A DNA stretch of 8,975 bases, from assembly GCA_003354225.1 (NCBI GenBank), contig PIVH01000055.1:1-8975 (forward strand), in the 5' to 3' direction. The position numbers were made by a program, and so were the translations under genes. Under the pieces are notes generated by a model that did no database searches, was not told the origin of the DNA, and was given only the letters and a program-made list of their open reading frames with translations. Source of the DNA: Globobulimina sp. (lineage: Eukaryota > Foraminifera > Rotaliida). This document shows positions 1 to 7,443 of the stretch, one piece after another. Every line of letters starts with the position of its first letter. Position 1 is the first letter of the stretch.

Positions 1-1
1 G

Positions 2-3000
2 GGGACCGAGGAAGGCGAGTCGTTTGAGGGCATATTTTTTTATCAGGATGAAGAGGACGAGTTTGTGGATAAATATATGAAAGCATACGAGAGCCGCACT
101 AAGGTGCATTTCGCAGAGTATCTGGAGTCCAGTGTGTCTGCGACGAGTTTCATGGAGGATTTATTTCTCGTTTTGGGCAGCAATTGGCATAAAAGTAAGG
201 TCTTGATCGAGTTGTTGGAGAAATTGATTCAAGATTTCGAGGATTTGGATTTGATTTTGGATGAAGATGAGAGCGAATTGGAGTTGGGCGCCGATGTGGA
301 GGCCGCCACTGCGAAGGTGGTGTGTTACATTGTCGAGTTTAATAAACATAATTGGATCGATATTAAAGTATTGGGACGCTTCGTAGCTGCGTTGTTCAAT
401 GCATTTAAGATACTGCACGAACAGGGCCATGATGACTGTTTGCAATTAACTCAGAAGACGTTGGTGTTTATGTTGGATTCGCTGTTGTACGAATATACGA
501 AGGATGCAGCGTCGCGGAAGCGGTATAAAGACGATTGGAGCTCGCATGCGACCTTAAAATTATTGATTGAAAGCTGTATGAAGATGCTATCCGTGACCTA
601 CCCGCAGAAACACAATGGCAGGTTTTGGCGAATGCAGTGGGAGTTACATAAGGTGTTTCGCAGTCGAATGATGAAATGCGATGCTGATATCGACACTATA
701 TTACACGTGGAGAATGTCAACGATTTACCCACGTTCAGATGGAGCCTATTCGCGAATTATTGGCAGGTTTGTTTGGAGGGATTGAGGTTCGCGGTGGCGA
801 AGAATGAGAAGGAGTTTATGTGGAATGCAGACGATACGGCCATGGGTATGGACGAGGACAAGGACGATGACAAAGAGGATGAGAAGATGTTGGAATTGGA
901 GGTGGAGACTGCAAAGGAGAGGAAGGGGCACAAAGAGAGAGTGATATCGCTGTTTAAAAGCGACGAAGAGCGGGAGATATGGCGGTTGGAGTTGGCGGTG
1001 TGGTGCGTTGACATGGCATGCCAATGGATTTGGGGCGGGGACTGGCTAGAAATCGCACAGAGCCCCGTTGCGTTATTGATACAAAGCAGCGTGGACTGGA
1101 AGGGATTTATGATCATTCCCACTCAGACCGTTTTTAGTACGCTCAGCAAACCGCTGCTACGCTTTCGATGGAACGAATGTGAGATTATTCAGGGTGTCTT
1201 CAAAGAGATGTTGCGTTCATTGAAGATTATCCGCGAGAAAGATATTGAAGGTTTGCGGGTGTTTGAGAAGGAGCATCCGACGGTGGTTATATTTGAGAAA
1301 TTGATCACGAAGTACCACACGAACCGGTCGCGGAATATTAAAATGCGGAAAGATTTCAGTAAGTTTTGGTTTGACATCGATTTGCTGAACGAGTATATGA
1401 ATGTGATTATGCATTCGAGACAGATTAAACTCGTATTATGGCGGTGGTGGGCACACAATTCGACGAATAAAATTGTGAAGCAAAATGGTAGGAAAACAGT
1501 GACAAAATATGTCAAATCTGTACGTAAAAGAACCGCTGCGATTGCCACGTTATTAAAGACTACGAAATCTGCCATTTATTTGCGTTTTGTATGGCGGCAT
1601 TTGTTGCAGTACGATCAAAACAAATTAACTACGTTTTTAGAGAGTGGCTCGTGTTTTCGTGGGGTATTTTATCTGCGACCCGATGATCGGAAATATACTC
1701 GAAAGCAACAAAGAGATCGAGCGGCGAGAAAAAAACAGCAAGAAGCGCGATACGCGGAGGCGGAGACCAAAACGGATCGAGTGTTGGGTGTAAGCGGTGC
1801 ATTGAAAAAAGCAGAGATCGACACTCGCACTCAACGCCGTGGCGGTGGTAAGGAAGCAACGCGCCGCGTACTATCCACACAAGCGGCGAAACGAAAGGAA
1901 GCGCCCAAAGTAGAGCAGGAATTGAGTGCTATGGAGCAAGTTAAGCAAGAATTTGAAGAGCAGCAACGTTTTGAAACTGCATTCGAAGACTGGCAGCAAG
2001 AAAATGTAAACAACGAAAATGGGAATATCGACTTCGACCATCGCGATATTTGGTGCTTTGAAGGCTGCTACCAATTAAATCGATTATTACCAGGCCAATT
2101 GGACGAAATTGGCAAACGCCACATCGCTGCGGCTATGAATACAAACCGTGGCATGCCCGAACGCGTAAAATCCATCATTCGCTGGACGTTGTTGCCCAAT
2201 ACGACGTATTGTGACATCGTGGAGTTTTTCAATGAACACGAATCGGATAAGTTGCCTATAAACTTATTAGAAGCGTTGATGAAAGGCGTGATGGAAAATG
2301 ACGAGGTCTTGGCTCCGATGCACTATTTGTTGCAACCAAAGTTCTTATCCTCTCAACAAGCGCGAATCGCGGCGTTTGCGATCCAAAAATGTGTGCCGCA
2401 TATCCCACGGAGACAATATACCAATTTGCTCCGTGCGGTGTTGTCCGGTAAACGCAGGAATGCGTTGAAAGTGACAGCGTATAAACAAATCATTCGAATG
2501 CTAATCCAACGGCCATCGCGTACCCACATTCGAATGGTTGTACATGAATGGGATCGCGACGAAGTGCATCGCGATGTACGTATCGTAATATTGCAAGCGG
2601 CGTTTGACTTCATTAGACGCGCCAAACCCATCTCGTTCGGCAGCGATGCCGCATGGCATATCTTTGAGACTGCGGTGACGCATCCTTTTATTCGTAAGAA
2701 TATCGAGATAATGACGGCTTTGATGGGCTGTACCATAGAAGGCCAGGAACGGATTGATTCGTGGTATACCGGCTTGGTGTTAAAGCCGCGGTTATTGGAT
2801 CATTTGCAGTGCTTCAAAGAGACGCCGATCCCCAAAAAGCATGCGGCGCGGTGGGCGAAAATCATTGTGGTGCTTTGCGACCGCGTCTACACCGAATATG
2901 TGGAGAAAAAGGAGGAAGGCGCTGAGGACACTGATGTTAAAATGGACGATGATGTCGATGTGGATATGGATGTGGATGGCGATGCGACACAGGAAACAAA

Positions 3001-6000
3001 ACAGGAAACCAAAGAAGAGACAAAAATGGAGGTGGAAGAGGCCAAAGAGGCCACAGTTGATGACGGCAGTGGGCCGTATCTAATAAATGAGGGTAAGCCG
3101 CGCTGTTTGGACGATATCGCGTATATCGCCATGCGTTCGTTGGAAATGTGGGTCAAATACAACGACAGCATCGTGCGCGATGCGTTGCGTGTTGTGGGCG
3201 AAACCATTGCTGATTTCAATGTCGATTTCATAGCGCATGACAATGAGGACATCCATAAAGTGAATTGGAAGCGGTTCGAAATGGCGTGCGATATTTTGAA
3301 AAAAACGTTGAAATTCACGCAAACTAACATCCGCAGCAAATTCTTGCCGGTGATTACGGACATTGTGGGCCGCTTTGATGCGATCATTAATGCCTCGTTG
3401 GAGAAGTTTGTGGATGTTTATAAGTATGGCGATGCGTCGACGTTCAATGTAAGTGATAAGTATGCGCAGTCCCGCGATTATATAGGTCGCGTCTATAAGA
3501 GATTGGGTAAGTTTTTCGAGGCTATGGGCACTTTCAATCGCGTTCCTATCGAATACTATAAAACGATCATCTCGCCGTTGGATAGCGGTTCCTCGCGAGG
3601 GATGTATACGGATATTGTGATGAAGAAACGATGGGAGATGTTAAGCAATACAGATACACGAAATGACAGCAAATATGTCGATTTGGGTATCGATTATATC
3701 CAAGATTTGATATATTACGGCTGTTTGGATGCGAATTTTGCAAATAACGAAGTGATGAAAAATTGCCAGAATATATTACAAACGTTGGATTACAGCAAGA
3801 AAGCAAAAGTATTACGCTGTTTAATGCGCAATTTCCCGGAACGACATAGCGAATTATACCTCCCTCAGATATTAAAAAGTGAACAATATGGCCATTTGCG
3901 ACATTGTATGATCAATTACGTGATTGATAAGCGGTTAATTGGCGGCGAAGTCGTACGGTTAGTGGATGGTGCATTTATTTCTTATTTCAAATCGAGAATC
4001 AAACACTTAGTGGATAGCATTAATGGACCCGGCACAGACTCGTTGTGGAGGGAAACTAGTTTGACATATTCGAGCATCGAAAAGGAGATATCGCGGTGGT
4101 TATCATTTGCTGTTTCAATGTTTGGTATACAGCACAATCATAAACAAAACGCGACGTTGTATTATCACAAGGTGGCGCGGCAATTTTTTGATTTAATCTG
4201 TAAGCGGGCCAATGTTGTGGTGGACTATGATGGCAAGCGGCAGAATGACTGTTCTATTGAGGATTGGATATATTTGAAATTATTCAATAAAATGTGCGCC
4301 AGTCACATGAATATATTGGTTGTGCTGTATGGACAGAATTTGATTTCGCTGATTAAAATGCCGATATTCTTGGCAGAGAAGAGATTCATTCGCGACAAAC
4401 CCAATCCGTTTGTGAATCAGTTGACAGTGTCGCAGGTTTTGGACAAAATGTGGCCTTATTTGACTGCGTCGTATTTTTACAGTGATTGGGATGCCAAACG
4501 AGATCAGATTATATCTAAAATATTTTCGTGGCTATTGCATCCACAGAAAGAGTCTCAACGCAAAGTCAAAAGATTCCGCAAAAATGTGCTGTTGACTGCG
4601 ATTAAATGTTTTAAGGACCACAAATATCAAGGAAAAGCGTGGGAGATTTGCAAAACTAAATTGGTGCAAGTTTGGGATATGATCGTTTTGGAGAAATGCA
4701 CGATTTATGATGGCGCTGACGATGAAAAAGAAAAAATGGAAACCGACCCTGTTTTGTTAGGCAATGAAGCCGTTGAAATGTACCTCATTTTGCGCGGAAT
4801 GTATAGTTTTGCAGATAAGCACAGCCATTTTCGACCATTATTCAATGAGATATTAAGCAGAGCGATCAACGAAGACAATAAGACCTTAAACAGGCAATTT
4901 AACCAACGCGTATTTTTGGAGTTAGTGACAAAGCTGTCAATGGGCACAATATTTGTGTTACATAATAAGTTACAAAAAGTATTTGATTTATCCATCCAAT
5001 TTACATGCAATCCACCCGCCGATGGCAGAGGCGGTCTCAGTTGGAGCGATATATCGACTTTGATTTATAACATTTGTTGCGAATTATCGCCCAAATGGAG
5101 CACGCACAAAATATTAAACCAAAAAGCAAGAGTATTAATTGAAGGATTATTCAAAGCATTTAACACTGCAAAGTTAACCAAACAGGCGGCAATAACCAAG
5201 AAAGCCAAAGTTTATCGAAATGTGTGCATTTATTTGTTATGTCGTCGAGCAAATTTAGTGCAATATGCATTGTCAAATAAATTGGCCGCAACGTTGAAAT
5301 ATTTGATTGATTTATGGTCTGTGCATAATAAATTAATAAAGAAGAATCCGGAGAACATATGTTTTGATCGCAGTGCGTACAGCGGCGGTTATGGCATAAC
5401 TGAGATATTAAAGTCTCACATCAAGTCATTGAATACCAAATTGTACACATCGCGGAGTGTGGAACCCGTTTCTGGCGCTTTAATCTGCCAAATCTATAAA
5501 ACCGCCATCAACAAAAAACACAAAAACAATGCGATTTGTGGCGATATATTGTATGATTTTATGAATTCGATCGCCAATTTATTAACACAGGCAATATTTT
5601 CGCCGGATTTGGTGAATATGGTCTCGTGGTCCATTGATTATGCAACCGATACAAACAAAAACATAGCGAATATCAGCAATTTTATTGGCAAATCCTCGCA
5701 ATATTTATCGCCGACATTTGATATTCAACGCGGAATGCATCGGATTGCAGGCAAATACTATAAATTATTAGTTACAGATTACTGCAATTTCGAGGCCAAA
5801 GCCGGTGTTTATAAAACAAAGAGAGTGTCGTCGACAATCAGTGAGTTATTGAAGAGCATAATCAATAGTTCAAAGCAGCTAAAATGGCTAATCACGGCCT
5901 CCGGGCAGGAGTCTATGAATTTAATTTTCGCCTTGACACTGCAGTGCGCACTCAACAATTTGTCACCCGATGTCGCTTCGGCTTTGATTTTGAAATATAT

Positions 6001-6919
6001 TCAAGGAATACAGTCCGAGTCAAGCAATTTAAGCCGCAAATATTGGAAACGTATAAATATTGACAATTATTCGAAAAGTAAAGCAATTCACATTTATGAT
6101 GACGATGCAAAGGGAAATACTCAAACTAGAAAGAAAACGAAATTATCCGTGGCTGAAATGTATACAAAAGGCAGTTATTTGCAATCCGAAACGTTACAGA
6201 TTATTCATAAAATATTTCAAAAGGAACTAATTTGTCCGCTGCCATTGGACGAGACTCAAAATGCGATCTGGAATGATTATATGAGCAGCAATTTGATGCC
6301 CACAATAATGCGTAATTATGGCCGTTATTTGTTGCGAAAAGAAAATATTTCTGTGAGCAATACGTTTATTATCTCATTAATCAGCTATTTATCACAGACA
6401 CCATTGCGATATAAAGGGGCGCTAAAACTGAATTTAATCAATTATTTTTTAAAGGATTTGGAATCAGCGGAGGACGACGGCAAACCACAGGATATTTTAA
6501 AATGGGTTCAGTGGATGTTAGCGTATAGGAAAGAAATGAACAAATCGTCGCGAGATATTCTTACTCGGTTAGCATTGTCGTTGGTTGTGCATTTTGGACA
6601 TGAATCATGTAAAAAAGCCAAAAGAATCCAACATGAAATGATGAAAATTAATGAAATTAAAACGATTGGCGATGAGGAGAGTAATGATGATGTCGCTGAT
6701 GATGATGATAAAAAAAGTGATGCGACGTTTGAATCAGAATCGGATGACGTAATCACATGGCAACCACAATGGGTCGAGTTATTAAATGAATTTGGCAATG
6801 ATGAAAATGCAGTGATTCGGATGACAACGCGACAAATTAAGACTGTGTTTGTTGACTGGGAACAACATAAAACTGCACAAGGTTCGTGGGTTCAAAATAT
6901 TGTTGAGAATAAGACATAA
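2..6919 (+). CDS. Giant HEAT/ARM-like helical-repeat protein, 5' partial, function unknown
   Basis: One frame runs without a stop from the first complete codon at position 2 to TAA at 6917-6919, giving at least 2305 residues. A GTG at 65 and an ATG at 77 lie in this frame, but the codons upstream are also open and read as ordinary acidic/aromatic coding sequence (GTEEGESFEGIFFYQDEEDE). The real start is therefore probably outside the window. Nearly the whole product is amphipathic, leucine-rich helix of the kind that forms HEAT/ARM solenoids, most clearly at 2347-2620. The helical blocks are separated by charged linkers at 842-943, 1688-2025 and 2900-3072, and there is an acidic stretch near the C terminus at 6668-6748. 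I see no signal peptide, membrane segment, kinase, helicase or protease motif. A basic cluster RKKTK at 6128-6142 could be a nuclear signal. Giant solenoids commonly scaffold nuclear or cytoplasmic complexes, but assigning such a role here is inference. I considered PIKK-type, Integrator, nucleoporin and ribosome-biogenesis scaffolds and could not support any of them. Confidence is high that it is a gene and moderate for the fold. Confidence 0.93.
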   Translation, partial: GTEEGESFEGIFFYQDEEDEFVDKYMKAYESRTKVHFAEYLESSVSATSFMEDLFLVLGSNWHKSKVLIELLEKLIQDFEDLDLILDEDESELELGADVEAATAKVVCYIVEFNKHNWIDIKVLGRFVAALFNAFKILHEQGHDDCLQLTQKTLVFMLDSLLYEYTKDAASRKRYKDDWSSHATLKLLIESCMKMLSVTYPQKHNGRFWRMQWELHKVFRSRMMKCDADIDTILHVENVNDLPTFRWSLFANYWQVCLEGLRFAVAKNEKEFMWNADDTAMGMDEDKDDDKEDEKMLELEVETAKERKGHKERVISLFKSDEEREIWRLELAVWCVDMACQWIWGGDWLEIAQSPVALLIQSSVDWKGFMIIPTQTVFSTLSKPLLRFRWNECEIIQGVFKEMLRSLKIIREKDIEGLRVFEKEHPTVVIFEKLITKYHTNRSRNIKMRKDFSKFWFDIDLLNEYMNVIMHSRQIKLVLWRWWAHNSTNKIVKQNGRKTVTKYVKSVRKRTAAIATLLKTTKSAIYLRFVWRHLLQYDQNKLTTFLESGSCFRGVFYLRPDDRKYTRKQQRDRAARKKQQEARYAEAETKTDRVLGVSGALKKAEIDTRTQRRGGGKEATRRVLSTQAAKRKEAPKVEQELSAMEQVKQEFEEQQRFETAFEDWQQENVNNENGNIDFDHRDIWCFEGCYQLNRLLPGQLDEIGKRHIAAAMNTNRGMPERVKSIIRWTLLPNTTYCDIVEFFNEHESDKLPINLLEALMKGVMENDEVLAPMHYLLQPKFLSSQQARIAAFAIQKCVPHIPRRQYTNLLRAVLSGKRRNALKVTAYKQIIRMLIQRPSRTHIRMVVHEWDRDEVHRDVRIVILQAAFDFIRRAKPISFGSDAAWHIFETAVTHPFIRKNIEIMTALMGCTIEGQERIDSWYTGLVLKPRLLDHLQCFKETPIPKKHAARWAKIIVVLCDRVYTEYVEKKEEGAEDTDVKMDDDVDVDMDVDGDATQETKQETKEETKMEVEEAKEATVDDGSGPYLINEGKPRCLDDIAYIAMRSLEMWVKYNDSIVRDALRVVGETIADFNVDFIAHDNEDIHKVNWKRFEMACDILKKTLKFTQTNIRSKFLPVITDIVGRFDAIINASLEKFVDVYKYGDASTFNVSDKYAQSRDYIGRVYKRLGKFFEAMGTFNRVPIEYYKTIISPLDSGSSRGMYTDIVMKKRWEMLSNTDTRNDSKYVDLGIDYIQDLIYYGCLDANFANNEVMKNCQNILQTLDYSKKAKVLRCLMRNFPERHSELYLPQILKSEQYGHLRHCMINYVIDKRLIGGEVVRLVDGAFISYFKSRIKHLVDSINGPGTDSLWRETSLTYSSIEKEISRWLSFAVSMFGIQHNHKQNATLYYHKVARQFFDLICKRANVVVDYDGKRQNDCSIEDWIYLKLFNKMCASHMNILVVLYGQNLISLIKMPIFLAEKRFIRDKPNPFVNQLTVSQVLDKMWPYLTASYFYSDWDAKRDQIISKIFSWLLHPQKESQRKVKRFRKNVLLTAIKCFKDHKYQGKAWEICKTKLVQVWDMIVLEKCTIYDGADDEKEKMETDPVLLGNEAVEMYLILRGMYSFADKHSHFRPLFNEILSRAINEDNKTLNRQFNQRVFLELVTKLSMGTIFVLHNKLQKVFDLSIQFTCNPPADGRGGLSWSDISTLIYNICCELSPKWSTHKILNQKARVLIEGLFKAFNTAKLTKQAAITKKAKVYRNVCIYLLCRRANLVQYALSNKLAATLKYLIDLWSVHNKLIKKNPENICFDRSAYSGGYGITEILKSHIKSLNTKLYTSRSVEPVSGALICQIYKTAINKKHKNNAICGDILYDFMNSIANLLTQAIFSPDLVNMVSWSIDYATDTNKNIANISNFIGKSSQYLSPTFDIQRGMHRIAGKYYKLLVTDYCNFEAKAGVYKTKRVSSTISELLKSIINSSKQLKWLITASGQESMNLIFALTLQCALNNLSPDVASALILKYIQGIQSESSNLSRKYWKRINIDNYSKSKAIHIYDDDAKGNTQTRKKTKLSVAEMYTKGSYLQSETLQIIHKIFQKELICPLPLDETQNAIWNDYMSSNLMPTIMRNYGRYLLRKENISVSNTFIISLISYLSQTPLRYKGALKLNLINYFLKDLESAEDDGKPQDILKWVQWMLAYRKEMNKSSRDILTRLALSLVVHFGHESCKKAKRIQHEMMKINEIKTIGDEESNDDVADDDDKKSDATFESESDDVITWQPQWVELLNEFGNDENAVIRMTTRQIKTVFVDWEQHKTAQGSWVQNIVENKT
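842..943 (+). other. Acidic/charged linker 1 in the giant solenoid protein
   Basis: The encoded stretch starts MGMDEDKDDDKEDEKM and continues through alternating Glu/Lys to about HKERV. It is low in complexity and probably disordered or a single charged helix. It separates the first Trp-rich helical block from the next, which begins near the WRLELAVWCVDMACQW segment. It is part of the coding frame and is not a separate gene. Confidence 0.7.
1688..2025 (+). other. Basic, Gln/Ala-rich probable coiled-coil segment
   Basis: This part of the giant protein is dense in Arg, Lys, Gln, Glu and Ala, for example RKQQRDRAARKKQQEAR, then a Gly/Arg-rich stretch (TQRRGGGKEATRR), then a Glu/Gln-rich helix (EQVKQEFEEQQRFETAFED). 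It has few of the bulky hydrophobic residues of the neighbouring solenoid. It most likely forms a long charged helix or coiled coil, or a nucleic-acid-contacting linker. The RAARKK-type clusters could also act as a nuclear localisation signal. These roles are inferred from composition only. Confidence 0.6.
2347..2620 (+). other. Best-defined HEAT-like repeat block
   Basis: This segment reads as consecutive helix pairs. One is SSQQARIAAFAIQKCV, followed by a Pro turn and RRQYTNLLRAVLSG. Another is NALKVTAYKQIIRMLIQ, followed by HIRMVVHEWDRDEVHRDVR and IVILQAAFDFI. The pattern is a hydrophobic helix A, a short turn, a hydrophobic helix B, and an Asp-Val-Arg at the start of the next helix. Asp/Val/Arg at these places is typical of HEAT repeats. 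It is the clearest basis for calling the whole protein a solenoid. Exact repeat borders need a profile search. Confidence 0.6.
2900..3072 (+). repeat. Coding low-complexity tract with short tandem repeats (acidic linker 2)
   Basis: The DNA holds imperfect short repeats: GATGTGGATATGGATGTGGATGG near 2955-2980, a repeated CAGGAAAC(A/C)AAA unit near 2991-3012, and a doubled GAGGCCA(AA) near 3038-3052. The protein is Asp/Val/Met-rich (DDDVDVDMDVDGD) and then Glu/Lys/Thr-rich (ETKQETKEETKMEVEEAKE). It is probably a flexible acidic linker between two solenoid arms. Tracts of this kind tend to change length by replication slippage. The reading frame stays open throughout. Confidence 0.75.
6128..6142 (+). 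other. Basic cluster RKKTK, possible nuclear localisation signal
   Basis: Codons AGA-AAG-AAA-ACG-AAA encode RKKTK just after an acidic DDDAKGN loop, in a short polar stretch between helical blocks. This resembles a monopartite nuclear localisation signal. Such motifs are short and common, so this is only suggestive. Confidence 0.3.
6668..6748 (+). other. Acidic stretch near the C terminus of the giant solenoid protein
   Basis: The encoded residues are GDEESNDDVADDDDKK followed by SDATFESESDD. A GATGATGATGAT trinucleotide run lies inside it. After it come about 56 residues with a Trp-containing helix (ITWQPQWVELLNEFG) and then the stop. Acidic stretches next to a terminal helix are common in chromatin- and RNA-associated scaffolds. 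The function here is unknown. Confidence 0.65.
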
Positions 6920-7049
6920 CTCATATTGTAAACTAATAATACATACATAATAATTAACACTCTTATTATTATAGCTTAAGCTTTTATATACCGTCAGATA
7001 TTAAAATACAAATTTAACTGTTTCTATATAAATATATACAAATATATAA
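6920..7049. other. AT-rich spacer between convergent coding ends
   Basis: About 130 bases lie between the stop of the giant gene and the end of the reverse-strand P450 frame. They are strongly AT-rich, with repeated TAATAAT/CATACATAATAATTA and several AATATATA copies at about 7030-7048, plus a perfect 10-base palindrome AGCTTAAGCT. I see no canonical AATAAA on either strand, but several near matches could serve for 3' end formation. No open frame of note is present. Confidence 0.6.
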
Positions 7050-7358
7050 TTAATACAAACACACACAAACTAGAATGATGTTAAGATTGATTTTGAATCC
7101 ATTTGGCATATTCGCGAGAAGACCAAGAAGTGTAGTAACTTTTGAGTCTTTTGTTTTTGTAAATTGATATTTTCTCAAAAATTCGATTGCCACAATCTTT
7201 GCTTCCATCATTGCAATATGTTTTCCCAAACAATACCGTGGTTTCACATTAAATATAGGGAATATATGCGGTGGATAAGAGCATCCTCTTTGAAGTGCAT
7301 CCTCTCCCCAAGTGCGTTTTAAGGCGAATTTAGGACAAGTTTTTAAAAAAAACAGTAC
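7050..7358 (-). pseudogene. Cytochrome P450 C-terminal fragment (probable truncated relic)
   Basis: Read on the reverse strand, this 102-residue open frame ends at TAA (7052-7050) and is closed upstream by an in-frame TAA at 7361-7359. It contains the C-terminal hallmarks of a P450. The segment KRTWGEDALQ matches the WG-x-DA that usually precedes the PERW motif. FPIFNVKPRYCLGKHIAMME is the heme-binding Cys loop plus the start of the L helix, and it continues into EAKIVAIEFLRKYQF and a final PNGFKINL beta strand. P450s are heme mono-oxygenases of roughly 450-550 residues, usually ER-bound. Here the N-terminal four-fifths (membrane anchor, I helix, ExxR) is missing. The expected FxPERW block between DALQ and the Cys loop is also lost, and the usual Gly of FxxGxRxCxG is Lys. 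The space where the rest should lie is occupied by the beta-helix gene on the other strand. A remote upstream exon joined by splicing cannot be fully excluded, but a decayed remnant fits better. Confidence 0.8.
7281..7305. repeat. 9-base direct repeat inside the P450 relic
   Basis: GCATCCTCT occurs at 7281-7289 and again at 7297-7305, with 7 bases between. It lies exactly where the P450 frame lacks its expected PERW block. It may be a trace of a small duplication or slippage event, or chance. Confidence 0.5.
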
Positions 7359-7374
7359 TTATCGGAAACCCCTA

Positions 7375-7443
7375 ATGGGCATGGACAATGGCACTTTGAC
7401 CCTGTTACTTTTGATACTGTCATTGATAAGCACTAGCTCTTCG
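7375..7443 (+). other. Signal peptide of the beta-helix protein
   Basis: It encodes M1 to S23 if translation starts at 7375: a short polar start (MGMDNGT), the hydrophobic core LTLLLLILSLIS, then the small-residue stretch TSSS. Cleavage is most likely in or just after the Ser-rich stretch, before RLVHVTKTGND. There is no long N-terminal basic region, so the n-region is weak. The alternative ATG at 7381 leaves the core unchanged. Confidence 0.75.

Noticed and set aside
65-76. Start of the giant protein at GTG 65 or ATG 77
   Set aside because: The frame is open upstream to the first base with coding-like residues, so these are internal codons and the 5' end is missing.
2841-3083. Forward 80-codon frame rich in Trp, Met and Arg
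   Set aside because: It is the +1 shadow of the acidic low-complexity tract. The WMWIWMWM-type repeats arise from GATGTGGAT units read out of frame.
161-5010. Reverse-strand open frames of 60-166 codons under the giant gene
   Set aside because: They are shadows of the long forward frame. Their products are low-complexity or Ser/His/Cys-biased with no domain, and many overlap one another.
6508-6798. Reverse-strand 96-codon frame rich in Ser
   Set aside because: The Ser runs are the complement of the GAT/GAA acidic tail of the giant protein, and there is no independent coding sign.
2-6919. Giant protein as a PI3K-like kinase (DNA-PKcs/TRRAP type)
   Set aside because: The helical solenoid and size fit, but no kinase lobes, FAT or FATC-like end are visible before the stop.
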